The notes beneath the pieces are model-generated. The model worked only from the letters and a program-made list of their open reading frames with translations. It made no database searches and was not told the origin of the DNA. 64,000 bases of DNA, taken from NCBI GenBank assembly GCA_007449985.2, contig VIIQ02000590.1, forward strand, positions 62,001 through 126,000, given 5' to 3'. Within the stretch, counting starts at the first letter, position 1, and each line of letters opens with the position of its first letter. The translations under genes and the position numbers were made by a program. Shown here piece by piece: positions 11,871 through 26,399 of the stretch. The DNA is from Desmodesmus armatus. Its lineage: Eukaryota; Chlorophyta; Chlorophyceae; Sphaeropleales; Scenedesmaceae.

Positions 11871-14096
11871 ATGGGCAAACGCAAGAAGACGCATGAGTTT
11901 GATGATCAGTATGGCAGCGGTACTAAGCCGCAGGATGCAGAGCAATTCGGCTTCTCCAAAGGTGGGCTATGATGCGCTGACCACACCCACAGGAGCCCCC
12001 AAAATGACCCAGCACACTCGGCACACTCTGGCACCCTCCAAGTAAGCACGCCCCAGAACTTGTCTGCACGTCACCTGCAGGCAGTGGAGGAGGCGGCCAG
12101 GCAGGCAAATCACGCGGCAGCGACACAAACCTGAACTTTGAGCGCCATGTGCCCAAGTTCCTTCAGCCGTATGCTCACCTCCTGGGCCAGAAGCGGCAGG
12201 ATGAGGACGAACCTCAGGTGGTGGCTGCGCAGCGGGCCATGCAGGACCAGGAGGATGACGACGAGGAGGACAAGGCAGCTGAGCAGGTCAGCACAGGACG
12301 GGAGAGGCGTGGGGTTGCTGCCAACTGGTGCTTGGTGGCCGATGAGAGTCAGTGCGCACCAAGTCACTCGCAGCCGTATCTTCCCAACCACAACAGACAT
12401 GCTAACATTGTTGATGCTGCAATCAAGTGTCTGGTGACAGTTGCTGCAAGCCTTTGGTGAGGCTATACCAATGCCCACAGACGTGCAAAGATCAGCCACT
12501 GAGACTTGTTTCCCCCTGCTCAAAGGGTGCACCGATTGCCACGCTCCACCTGGCTGTGTGCTCCTGCAGGAAGCACTTCAGCGCGCACTGGAGGAGAATC
12601 CTGAGCTAGCAGCACAGCTGGATGCCGACTTCCTCAATAAGGTGCTGCTGGGCAGGACAGCTGCTCTTGTGATGCCGCCTGTGGCTCTAGCTGGACTTCG
12701 ACAGTGCCTTGCAGCTTGGGGCAGCACCATGTACCATGCCTGACTGCAAGCTTCGTTGGGTGGCAGGGTCATTCAAACAAGTAGCCTGGCACTGCCAATA
12801 TGTGCAACAGCAGCAGCAGGATGATGCCAGGTCATGCAAGGAGCTTGCCAGCTCGTGTGACTGGCTGCTGCCGGGTGCTGTGTAAGACACTAAGCTTTAT
12901 GGCAATGATTTTTGTGTGTGATGACGATGATGTTTGTGTGTAGACACAGGGAGTGCAACCAGCCAATGCAACCATCCAAGGATGTGACATTCCATTGTGT
13001 GCAGATGGAGGCAGGCAAGGAGAAGGAGCTGGGCAACAAGGCCTTTGCAGCAAAGGACTTTGAGACAGCCATACAGCACTTCAGCAAGTGCATTGAGCTG
13101 GACCCTAAGTGAGTGACGGCAAGAGCGGGAGCATCCAACAACCAGCACGAATCACACGGAGTGTCGGGATTGTTACTGGGCGCCAACATTGGCTTGCATG
13201 CAGGCGGTTGTTAAGTTGCACCCAGTGACCCACATGCAACGCTGCTGCACATTGCCTGTGAGCATGCCGGTGTAAAGACTCTCCTTGCTCCTGCAGCATT
13301 CTAGTAAGACCAGCGCGCTTCTGTCACACCCATCATGGCATTCCCTTGCCCTCTACCTCCCACCACCTGCGCGCCAGGAATGCAGTCTACTTCAGCAACC
13401 GCTCTGCCGCCCACGCCAACTGCTCCAAGTTTGACGAGGCCCTTGATGATGCACGGCTGGTGCTGAAGCTCAAGCCTGGCTGGGTGAAGGGCCATGCGCG
13501 CGCAGCTGCTGCCTACATGGGCCTTGAGCTGTACAGTGAGGCCAAGGAGGCGTATGAGAAGGCGGTCAAGCTGGAGCCAGACGACCAGGTGAAGCTAGCT
13601 GGTTGCCGGGCTATGGGAACCACAGGCATGTGATGTTGGGGGGGCTGCTGAAGAGGCACATCGTCTCTCCAAAGGTACACATGTGGCACTTGACCCTTCT
13701 TCACCTCCACCTGTGGAGTCCTTACACGTGCAAGCTTATGCTGTACACATGATGCCTATGCCTGGTGTCTTCGTGGACGGCTGGCTAGTTTGTGTGGCTG
13801 TGCCAGATTTGTGTTTCCTGGGCTGCAAGCAGCTCCTGTCTGACACGTATGTCCTGGCGTACGTGTCATGTTTTGCGCAGGCGCTGCAGCGCGCATATGA
13901 CAGGGCTGTGGGGCTGGAGCTGCAGCACATGCGTGAGCGCAAGCACGTGTTCAAGAAGGCACGGCCTATTGGCGGCAGCAGCAGCAAGGAGCAGAAGGCA
14001 GGCAGCAGCAAGGGGCCGTCAGGGCAGGGCAGCAAGCAGCAGAAGAAGAGCAAGCTCTCTTTTGCTGAACATGAAGAGGAAGAGGAGGAACAGTAG
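11871..14096 (+). CDS. TPR-domain protein with basic and acidic low-complexity ends
   Basis: Six exons: 11871-11961, 12081-12286, 12570-12641, 13005-13108, 13378-13588 and 13881-14096. They total 900 nt, or 299 residues. The start MGKRKKTHEFDDQYG is basic and could localise to the nucleus. Residues about 60-100 are acidic (QEDDDEEDK). Exons 4-6 encode at least two, probably three, TPR units: GNKAFAAKDFETAIQHF, then NAVYFSNRSAAHANCSKF and LKPGWVKGHARAAAAYMG, then EAKEAYEKAVKLEPDD. The C-terminus is Ser/Lys rich and ends HEEEEEEQ. TPR arrays mediate protein-protein contacts, often with Hsp90/Hsp70 tails. I do not recognise a specific family; the LNFERHVPKFLQPYAHLLG segment may be diagnostic. 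It is divergent from the GR-RBP gene. Confidence 0.9.
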
Positions 14097-15666
14097 CTGT
14101 ACCTGTACCTGTCAAAACCGCCTGGCGTTGCTTGGGAAGTTCACCCCGCAGATCGGGTGAACATTTTTGCATGGCCAATGGGTGTGGCAACCCACTGGCA
14201 CACACTCCTACAGGCGTATGGGTGAATACACCGTTCTGTAGCTGAGTCGCCCCCACTTCAACACCCAAAGAGCTCTGCATCCAGGCAAAGTGTGGGGCCA
14301 GCTGATTGTATCTGCAGCACTGGCAGCCTCTTGGGGTGGCATGAGGCACCCTGGGTGAGTCACCACCATCAGCAGGGGGTGTTTGCGGAGCGCGCAACTT
14401 GTGTGCATGCCCCATGCATGACCTTTGCATTGCTGCGGTTGGTATGGCTGCAGCAGCCTGTCGCGTGTGCTTTGCTTGGGCGTGTCGGCATGTGCTGAAG
14501 GCCACGGAGAGCCCCACATCGCGAGCTCGCAAGCACCGCTTGTGCCTATAAACATACCAAGTCGACACCTGGTTGACTTCTGCTTTCTTGCATGGTTTTC
14601 CTGGACTTCATGCTCAAGCGTTGTTGCATGACAGTTGTAGACATGATAGCCTGTTGGTCACAGCTGCTGATAGCAGGCCCCCATAGTGGAGACCTGCTCC
14701 TTGCATTCCAGCACGGCCGCACCTGTGCGGCACCACACGGCGTGCTGGCGCCTTTCACCTGGCTCCCTGTAAGCGTGCATGCAGAGGAACCCCCATGCCG
14801 CTGCAGTACTTGTAAGCTGCAGCACTGCACCAGTCTGCTGGTACAAGTGCTGGCATGCAACCAGCTGTGTAACTCAGCACCAACAGCATGTGCACGCATG
14901 GTTTGTGTGTGTCATACAGGGGGATTGTCAGCGTGTGAGGCTTGAAATGTGACCTTGCTGGCAGCATGGTGCATCAGGATCTCAGCCCAGCTCAGTGTCT
15001 GATCTGTACGTGTGCGGCCTACATCTCCATTGTGATGTCTCAGGCGCAAGCCAACTTGGCTTGAAGCAGCTGGCTGACGGTACCAGCTTCAGTAATGCAT
15101 GATGGTGCTGCCCTGCGCATTGGAATCATGTTCCGATGAATGACATCAGTTCCCTCACGTGACAACAATTCAATCAGTTACATGGTGTCACAATGCTGAA
15201 CACAGAGGAAGGTCAACAAAGGCAGCAACAAACCAACAGGTGACACACAATGACCGAAAAGGACGCAGCCAAATGTTCAACAAGGCATTTGTCCCCAAGC
15301 CTTGTCATGTCAGGCACAACCCATTACAGGTATGAACAACTTGTGACCGTCGAGTGGTGGGTCTGCTGACACTGGGAACAGGATGACACCGCCTGGCACC
15401 GCTAGCAAATGGGCAAAAAGCAGCTGACAGGGGGTGCCAGCCCAATAGACAGCTGTGCACCACATGATGAAAATGCATAAGACCGGGAAGCAAAAACACC
15501 GCATGCACTTGTAGACACAACAACACAAAGCTGACAACGGCAGCTCACCACCACCATCACAGACCCGGACACTGTCCCGGAATACCCTCTAAAGGCAGCA
15601 GGTGCTGCTACTTCCAGAGGTGCTGCGGTTGTTGGGGCAGCTTTTACAGCAGGTTGGCTGTGGCGC
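14097..15666. other. convergent intergenic region
   Basis: Region of 1.57 kb between the 3' ends of the TPR gene (plus) and cysteine synthase gene (minus). No coding segment is supported. TTACA at 15324-15328 is TGTAA on the minus strand, 340 nt past the cysteine synthase stop, and is a candidate poly(A) signal. A second one at 15644-15648 lies only about 20 nt past the stop. Confidence 0.5.
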
Positions 15667-18600
15667 TTAGGACTCAAAGCTCATGTTCTCCACCTCCTCC
15701 CTGATGGACTGGAACAGCACACTGGACAGGTAACGCTCTCCGAAGCTGGGCAGCACCACGGCAACCAGCTTGCCCTTGTTCTCAGGGCGGTTGGCAACCT
15801 ACAGGGCAAGGGCGAGGGAGTCACTCAAGGCTTGTGATTGGGTTGTTGGGTTGTGTACCAGCATGCTTCGTTACTTGGGTGAATAAACAGCCCTGCACTA
15901 AGAGCGGGGAGTGGCTGCCAGAGGGCCTGAAGCTGCACTGAAAGGAACACCTGGTTTGACAAAGGCTGCCTAGCCGCAGGCCGCACAACTCCCCTGGCTG
16001 TAGCTGCCTGATTATGTAAGGGCCCCTGATAGTTCAAATTGATTTGAGAGTCACACACTTGCCAAGGTATGTTGTGCTGGGTATGTGGCCCCTCGTTTTC
16101 ACTACTATATCAACACTGTAGAGTGAGTGATCTCACCTTGAGTGCTGCCACCACAGCAGCACCAGAGCTGATGCCTGTCAGCAGGCCCTCAGTGGTGGCC
16201 AGCTTGCGAGCCATCTCAACAGAGTCGTCACTGGACACCTACAGCACGCACAACCCAACAGCAGCCCATGTTTGCACCCGACTGCACACCGTCACTGGAA
16301 CCCACACTGCACATGACACGCTTGGATGTTCCTGTTTACACCTGGCCGCCTGGACACATCACTGGGCACTCCCTGTGTCTACATACCCAACCACACCCCT
16401 CTCATACAGCTGATTAGTAATCCCGGTCACCTGCTGACTCACGTGCTCAGCAGCGAGCATGCTCCACCTGCCCCTGCTACGAATCCCTGCCCCTCCACAT
16501 ACACAGGCCCTGCGGCCCCCTCCTTGCACGCCACTTGCACCACTGCGTACCTGGATGACCTCATCGATCAGCTTGGTGTCCAGCACACCAGGCACAAAGC
16601 CTGCACCAATACCCTGGATCTTGTGGGGACCAGGCTTGCCGCCAGACAGCACAGGGGACTCAGCAGGCTCAACAGCAACCAGCTGCAGGACATGCACACA
16701 CAGGGGTTGGGTTGGATTGGGTTCCATTCAGCCTGAGAGTGGCTGGGAGGATGCCAGGCAGCACACAGTCTCACGGATACATGCGTCGCTGTAAGACACC
16801 CCCTGAAAAGTCTGTGTCTGCCTTTCTTTGTTGCTCACAGCTATCACCGCTGGGGGCTGTTGGCCTACTGGGTCAGCAAGCTTGAGCAAGAGACAGGCCA
16901 CACCGACACCCATCTCATAAGGGACATGCTGTCCCACCCCGGCCACCCTCACCCATCTCCCAGATGCAGCTCTGACAGCACCCCCCCCCCCCCCACCCTC
17001 CTCCCCTTCACTCCCTGTGACTGCTGTCAAGCCCAGCAGCAGCAGCAGCAGCAGCAGTATCCCCAGCAGCCTGCTCACCTTGACCTCAGGGTTCTTCTCC
17101 TTGAGGAACCTGCCCACCCCAGTGATGGTGCCGCCTGTGCCCACACCTGCCACCAGGAAGTCCACCTTGCCCTCGGTGGCCTTCCAGATCTCTGGGCCGG
17201 TGGTCTCGTAGTGGATACGGGGGTTGTTGGGGTTCTCAAACTGCTGCAGGATGAAGGAGTCGGGGGTGTTGGCTGCAATCTCCTGGGCCTTGGCCACAGC
17301 ACCCTGCAGGGGACACACAGCAGTACACACACCATAATGTTGGGTGTTGATTCATGCACTGTGTCAACTGCCCTCACTTGGGACAGCTAAAGTTGGAGGG
17401 CTCTCACAGCCACCACAAGAGGCATCCAACACCAGGCATCTACCAGCATGTAAGGCGTGAGCTGGCGGCCTACATGCAGATGACACAAGCACCACACGAT
17501 GGCTGTGCCGTCTGGCCCATGGACTAGTGATAGTGGGCAAGCCTCGCTGCCAGACAACAATGGCTTGATGAACTGCGACAGTCCTGCAAAGTGGCCGGCA
17601 TGCCATGGTTGCTGCTTTTGCACTGCCCCAGAAGGGCCCTTATCATAAGCTACCTAAAACATACTTGAAAAGTGAGAGCCCATGTGCGCGTCACACGTTG
17701 GAATAGTGAGGTGTGCGGGGAGCTTGGCAAAGCCCATGATGTACAAGTACTGCATTGCCTGAAGTATTTGGACATCATGGGGCTTACCAAGCTCCACTCA
17801 CACCTCACTATTCCAAAGTGTGGCGCGCACATGGGCTCGCAATTGCCAAACCACCAGCCTAGGTGGTGTTCAAAAGGGCCCCTGCCACCACTAAGCAGCA
17901 AGAACAGCCTCAGCAGCACCTATGTCACGCTTCTGATGCATCTACAAGCACAAATAATCTCCAAGTCCAGATAATGCAGAAGCTTGATAGAAGGTGCTGA
18001 TGCGACCGTGCTCTGTGCCTAGCGGCAGAGGGCAGCCGCCAGGTAGCGGCAAGATCACGCACGATACCAAATCTAAGCTCCTACCTGATTACAGCTACTC
18101 CTGAACGGCCCCCATGTTGTCCCAGACCTGCGATTAGAGCCCCCTTCCGGACGGATGGGGTGGATTCTCGCTGCAACCATACAGATGTGTTGTTACCCCC
18201 CCCCCCCCCCGTCACACCTTCATGCCCTTTGCTGGGTCTGTGAGCACCAGCTCAGCACCAAAGGCGCGCAGCAGGATGCGACGCTCCAGGCTCATGCTAG
18301 CAGGCATGGTGAGCACCAGCTTGTAGCCACGAGCAGCAGCAATGAAGGCCAGGCCAATGCCTGTGTTGCCACTGGTGGGCTCAACAAGGGTGGTCTGGCA
18401 GCAAGAAACAGCAAGGCACAGCAGGGCACAATGAGAGTAACAACACACACCAACTGTCATGATAGAGACAGCAGGCAGTTGAGGGTGGTGACCAATTGGG
18501 AGCAGGCGTAAGAACGGCGATGAAGTGAAAATGCTGCAGTGGTACACAAGACGCAGCCATGGAATCAGAGCGCCCCTCAATGAAGCGCAGTCAGGGAGTG

Positions 18601-19961
18601 CAACAAGCCACTTCATGATAGAGGGGTGCTTCCGCTTCGGAACTGCCACTGTCATCTCCTGCCTTGTGATATGAGCTCAGGAGGGCCTGCAGATCTGTCT
18701 AGACACCACTCAGGAGGGCATGCAGATCTGTCTAGACACCACTCAGGAGGGCCTGCAGACACCACTGAGCTGCTGTAGCTGCATGGGCACAGGGTACAGG
18801 TTTTTGCCATTGGTACACACCTTGCCTGGTGTGATCTTGCCCTCCTTCTCAGCTGAGTCAATCATGCTGTAGCCAATCCTGCAGGACCACGAAACACAGA
18901 GACATAGCCAGCACGGGCCTTCATACAGGCCCTCGCAGGAACAGCACAGCAAGCCCTGTGCAGACACCACTGCTAGCAAGGTGCCACAGTACTGCTCTTG
19001 ACAGCCCTATGCATGGCCAAGACCGGACTAGTGACACAAAACCTGCTGCTGTTCCTAGTGCATGGTGCCCCTGCACCCCCTTCTCCCTCTCTGCCCTCCC
19101 AAGGGCGGCGCGCTGTATGTGACGGGGTAAGCATGCTAGCCATGCAGAGGCTATCCTGGTGGGATCCAAGATCTGACACCCTCAGTGTCCATGCATGGTA
19201 TAACGGTGCATGGCATGACAAGGGCACACAAATTCAGTACACTCCACACCCCTCACCTGTCCTTGACTGAGCAGCATGGCTCCATCAGCTCCAGCTTGGC
19301 AGCAACCTTAGCAGGGGCACCCTCAGCCACACGGTTGAGATACACCATGGGGGTGTTGCCTGCAGGGCGGCAGGAAAGCCGGGGAGGCCACATACATAAC
19401 ACCCGCTGAGAGGTGTGTGCCGGAAGGTAGATGGGTTGCTGCAACTGGGATGCATGGTGGACCATGAGACTTTTGGTCCAGCATGGCCCAAAACCAGTCA
19501 AGTCCCAACGGCTGCTGAATGGGAGCTGACAAAATTGTCAGTGCATGACGACAAGTAATAAAGCAGGCATCAAGCAGTCGGCAACCAGCCTGGAAACCCC
19601 ATGCCCCGGTACCCATGCTGCTGCTACTGTTGCTGCTGTAGCACTCACCAATGAGCTGGGTGACATCTGTGGCGATGTTAACCTTAGGAGCAGCCTCGAC
19701 AGCTGCAGCCTGAGCCTTCACGTTCCTAGCGCCAGCCTTTGAACCAGCAGCTCCCTGCATGCACCCAGACAGCACGCTTGTGTCATGAATGCTAGTGGGT
19801 GATCACAAACAAAGTCCCCAGATCGGGAGCGTCCACAGCACCCAGACACGCCGCACACAGCTATCAGCGTGTAAATGCACCAGGACACCTTTGCGCACCA
19901 TTGTGGCAGGGCGACGGTGTACACGACTTGCGAGCGAAGGAGAGGACAGGCAGCTGAGCAT
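15667..19961 (-). CDS. O-acetylserine (thiol) lyase / cysteine synthase A, probably plastid
   Basis: It condenses O-acetylserine with sulfide to cysteine using pyridoxal phosphate, the last step of sulfate assimilation. Nine exons: 19961-19881, 19754-19649, 19359-19257, 18878-18821, 18394-18218, 17303-17079, 16682-16551, 16238-16137 and 15798-15667. They total 1,116 nt, or 371 residues. Key blocks: [11 protein letters not shown]; the PLP-lysine segment [14 protein letters not shown]; the substrate loop [28 protein letters not shown]; the PLP-phosphate loop [14 protein letters not shown]; and the C-terminal [15 protein letters not shown]. Exon 1 ([18 protein letters not shown]) reads like an algal transit peptide, but its donor (after GTCCTG) is my choice and is the least certain part. 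Introns are large; one holds a long hairpin and another a 33-bp tandem repeat. It is divergent from the ZNHIT2-like gene, 276 bp away. Confidence 0.94.
17676..17838. repeat. long intronic foldback hairpin, about 67-bp arms
   Basis: Arm 17676-17742 (GAGCCCATGTGCGCG...) pairs with 17772-17838 (...CGCGCACATGGGCTC) around a 29-nt loop, with scattered mismatches and small bulges. It lies in the 0.9-kb intron between exons 5 and 6 of cysteine synthase. Copies of the palindrome AGGGCCC stand at similar distances outside both arms, so the element may be longer. It fits a miRNA/siRNA precursor or a MITE-like foldback. Confidence 0.9.
18677..18765. repeat. 33-bp tandem repeat, about 2.7 copies
   Basis: The unit starting TCAGGAGGGC(C/A)TGCAGATC repeats at 18677, 18710 and 18743; the third copy is truncated. 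It lies in the intron between exons 4 and 5 of cysteine synthase. Confidence 0.9.
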
Positions 19962-20237
19962 TGGACAGAAATAAATTGACAGCAACCACAACGCTGTCGG
20001 TAGCCTCACGTGCACTCAGTTGATGAGGAGGTTCCGGAGTTCTCGTTCCAATTGGATCGCCATGGGTTGTAGCATGTGACCTGCAGAGACATGTTAGTTG
20101 GGGTATGGCATGCTCAAAAAAACTTTGGTGTTCCAATTTGTCAATGATGCTAAAGGACTCACCCCCTGCCTGAGATAAATCCATCCACCCCCTGCCCCAC
20201 CTCCCCTCATCACCCCCCCCCCCTCCAAGGACGGCAG
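19962..20237. promoter_or_regulatory. bidirectional promoter region, cysteine synthase / ZNHIT2-like gene
   Basis: There are 276 bp between the two start codons on opposite strands. A run of 11 C (20213-20223) sits just upstream of the ZNHIT2-like start. No canonical TATA box is apparent. Confidence 0.55.
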
Positions 20238-22692
20238 ATGTCAAAGCGTGTGTGCAGTGTGTAAGTGCCATCAGCCCCGAGTCATGATCACAAACGCGCT
20301 TGCGGCGCAGTCAGGTCACTCCTGACTTTCTTGCCCTGCTCCCCCTGCCCCGCAGATGCTGCCAGCAACAGGCACGGTACACCTGCCCGCGATGCCACAA
20401 GGTGTACTGCTCCTCAGCATGCTACAAACAACACAGCTCAACATGTTCGGAGGCATTTTACAGGTGGGCTGCCTGGCTGGGCAGCATTCACCTGCCGGCT
20501 TGTAACACCCACGGCAGTGTTCATTACTCATCAGCACCAATCCCCACCAGCAGTTGAACAGTAGTGCTCCAATCCCGTTCCCAATCCAGCAGTGCCAACA
20601 CATGATACTTGGAATGCATCAATCACACGCCGGAGCTTGCATGATCCACCATGCTGCTATGTTTGCGATCCTGCCTTTGTATGTACAGGGAGCAGGCAAC
20701 GTCTCAGCTGAAAGCCACCAGGGCAGAGCCCCAACAGACTCAACAGATGTTGGAGGTCCTGCAGCGGCTACACCAACAGCAGGCAGCAGATGACAGCAGC
20801 TGGCTGCCGGGCGCCGCAGATGCAGTTGGCAGTGACAGCAGTGCAGATGATGACAGTGATGCTGGCAGCAGTGGGGCTGAGGAGGAGGAGGATGAACTGA
20901 TCAGCAGGTTGCCAGACCCGGCCTCAAAGAGGCTTGTGAAGCAGCTGTTGAAGAGGGTGAGTGGCAATTGACAGGCCAACCAGCTAGCAGACGGTGTCCC
21001 ACTATCTGCTAGTGTGCTTGCAGGGGAGGCATGATGCATGACGCCTGCCAATACAACGTCACTCTCAGCAAGGAACAGTCACGCATCACAGTACAACGGC
21101 TGAAGGACGGATGAAGGATGCGTAATGATCATACTACAAGCAGCTGGCTTGCATCAGCAACGGGCAACAACAGAAAGGGCTCACCCAGATTTGCCACAGC
21201 TCAGTGTGCCTCCCTCAGGGCATGCCTCCTTGCCCCCTCAGCCACCCTTCTGGTTTTCTTTCTGCCTGCTGGTGCTGCCTGCTGGTGCTGCCTGCTTGTG
21301 CAGGCTGCGGAGGAGGGTCCAGCCTTTGCTGTGCGTCCCTCTGACCTGAGCCCGGAGCTGATATCAGCGCTGGAGGGCCTCAACCTGCGAGGCCAGCTGA
21401 GCCACCTAGTGACACCCTGGAACCCCTGGTGGGACACACACGCAGCAGCAGCACTGCAGCTCAATGTTGCAGGGCAGCGAGTCGTGCAGGACTTGGAACA
21501 GCTGCACCGGCAGGTCAACAACCACCACCACCAGCAGCAGCAGCAGCTCAACAGGGGTGGGGAGGGCGTCAGCCAAAACATAGTATCAGCAGCAGCAGCA
21601 GCAGCTGGAGAAGGTGCAGCAGAGGAGAGTGCTGCCTTGCCACAGCCACCAGAAGAGGCCCTGCCCACCCTGCAGGTGCTTGCGGGTCAGGGCCACAAGC
21701 CCTCACCGCTGCTGCCGTGGCAGCTGCTGCAGCTGCTAGTGGCCTACTGTGCTGTGCTGCGGCAGTTCAATGGGGACCCTGAGGTTGAGGGGGGCTGGGA
21801 GGCGGCGCAGCTGCTGCTGCTGCTGGCACCACCCCTTGTGCAGGCAGCACTGGCCGGCAGTAGCAGCAGCAGTAGGGTAACGCCTCCCAGTGCACCAGCA
21901 CGTAGCGGCCCCAGCGCTGCTGACAGCCCAGTGCAAGAGCCTCCTGCAGCCAGCAGCCAGGCAGACCGGGCACAGCAGCAGCAGCAGGTGCAGCAGTATA
22001 CGGTCGGCAGCATCTTGCCGCCTGACTCTGTGCGGCTTGCTTGCCTGCAGCTGCTCGAGGCAGCAGCAGCATCAGACGCGGCAGCAGCAGCAGGCAGTGG
22101 GGATGGGCAGCAGGAGCAGCTGGCAGCGACGGCTGCAGCGGTGAGTGGCAGCAGTGGCAGCAGTGTGTCACCGGAGCGCCGTGCACTGCTGCAGGTGGCT
22201 GAGGCAGATGCGCTCAAGCTGCTGCAGCTGGGCAGATCTGCAGTGCTGCTGGCGTTGACAGACACTCGGCGGCTGCTGCTGGGGGCGAAGGAGCGGGTGA
22301 AACAGGCTGTGCAGCAGCAGGGCGGCAAGGGCCAGCAGCAGCAGAAGCAGCGGCGGCTGCTGCAGCAGCTGCGGCAGGGGCTGGGGCTAGCGGGGCAGAA
22401 GGTGTGGTACTTCATGGCGTGGGCGAATGAGCAGGGGCCTGGGGTGTACCAGATGCTGGCTGATGAGTTGGGTAGGGAGCTGCAGGGACAGCAGGCGATG
22501 TTGTCACAGCCTGTCACAGGTGTGACATTGACGGGAAACCCGGTAGCAGTGGGTGTTAGCAGGTTGAGTGAGCCTGTGCAGCAGCGAGCGATTGAGGTTC
22601 TGGCAGAGGCAGCCAACCCAGCGAGTGGTGCTGATGCTGGGCAGCCAGTTGCTGTCACACCTGTCGCATCTGGGTTGTATGATCTGGATTAA
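20238..22692 (+). CDS. HIT-type zinc finger protein, ZNHIT2-like
   Basis: Four exons: 20238-20260, 20356-20463, 20689-20956 and 21304-22692. They total 1,788 nt, or 595 residues. The 23-nt first exon supplies the first zinc knuckle: MSKRVCSVC joins to CQQQARYTCPRCHKVYCSSA, then CYKQH and C, giving the HIT pattern CxxC...CxxC...CxxxC...H...C at residues 6-42. An acidic segment (EEEEDEL) and LPDPASKRLVKQLL follow. The large last exon carries the ZNHIT2-like part around LVTPWNPWWDTHAAAALQL. In animals ZNHIT2 works with the R2TP chaperone in U5 snRNP assembly; that role is inferred here. The protein is longer than the roughly 400 residues usual for animals because of Gln/Ala/Ser-rich inserts. The tiny first exon is supported by the restored CxxC and exact phase. 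Confidence 0.85.
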
Positions 22693-25009
<2,317 letters not shown>

Positions 25010-25150
25010 CATCTCAGCACAGCACAGCACAGCACGGTAGTTTTGCCTGGGCAGCGCGCACAGCGTCGCCTTGGGCTGGCATGCCGTAAGTCATTGCACC
25101 AACCGCATAGAACTGTCATTTCATGGGTCAGGTAGCTGGGCTTACCTCTG

Positions 25151-25155
25151 TGTAA
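25151..25155 (+). terminator. TGTAA poly(A) signal candidate for UMP kinase
   Basis: TGTAA, the usual chlorophycean poly(A) signal, lies 142 nt after the UMP kinase stop codon. Confidence 0.55.
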
Positions 25156-26399
25156 GCTTGCTACCTGGGGATTGAAACTGTTATTGTGTTACATTCGCGC
25201 TCTTGCCCTTGACTGGAGCTCTTGGTTGCTAGTTGTGCAGCCATATCACTGTGGCTACACAGTGGAGGGCCACCTGAGGGATGACGGGGCTCTCAGAAGC
25301 CCCTCTGCAGGATGTCTTATTTGCAGTCAGCACTGGTTATGTCTGTGTGGGTTTGGGTATTCGTACTGATGTTTGAATTGAAGCAGCTGACACATTGTCC
25401 GCTGTGACAGGAATGCCTGAGGCCAGTTTTTCCTCTGCTTTTCTGCAGGTGGTGCTGGCTGCATCACCGCAAGTCTTGCTACAGCGTGCCGCAGCGCAGG
25501 TGTGTGCCTTTCTGCAGGCCAACTGCTAGACAGTGTAGGCAGTGACACACCAGGCAGTGTCGGGAACACGCAACTAGGTGGTGCTGGTGTTCTACGTGTG
25601 CTCATAGTACCACAGTGCCTTGGGCAAACCGACTTGGTGCACATTGTAACACACCAACACACTGTCAAAGTCATATATCATATGTTGTGGTTGTTTGCCC
25701 GTACATACCAACCCGCCTCATGTCCATGAACCTTTCCCAACCTGTCCTGCCTGGACCAATGGCCTCCTGTTTACACCCTCTACCTTGTAAAAGGATCGCA
25801 TTACCCATGATACTCTGGACACAGCAGACTTGACTGCGACCCACAAAGTTGACCACCACTCAGTGACTGCTATTTCATTCACTTCAAACCGCTGCGAGGG
25901 CTGCAGCACCCTTCAGCACATAAGCTTAGTGTTGAGTGGACAAACCTGTGGCTGCCCCTCTGTTACACTCCTTGCATCAACACAGTCAGCGCCACACCAA
26001 GCCCAAGCACAGGTATGCTATATGCACCATCTTGGCCCCACTCGAAATCGTGTCCCTGTGACATGTCCATGTCCACGCCGACCACCTGCCAGGCTGCTTC
26101 AAGCAGCTGGCAGCTGCCCACTCACAATACACACGCTGCATGACTGACACACTACAATACACAGACACGACCTCAACCCGCGATCCACTACCACTGACGC
26201 AACCAATGCAGCACCTCCTGTCCGTTTTGAAAGGCCGCTGTACACATTGCCAGACCCATCCTTTCCCCCCTGCAGCTACTGCTGCGATCGAAAGCTTTGG
26301 CTGCTAGCAGCAGCGCTGCTGCATCAGTCTGCCTGAATGACCGGGAGCCACAATCAGGGGACCTCCAACCACTGGCCGTGACCTCCACCCAGGACCTGG
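25156..26399. other. convergent intergenic region
   Basis: About 1.2 kb between the UMP kinase 3' end and the minus-strand coiled-coil gene. Open frames on both strands are short and unconserved in appearance. I see no repeat or RNA gene. Confidence 0.45.

Noticed and set aside
21744..22658. 304-residue minus-strand ORF opposite the ZNHIT2-like last exon
   Set aside because: Cys/Ser/Leu-rich shadow of Gln/Ala codons; the plus strand has the conserved family segments and exact splicing.
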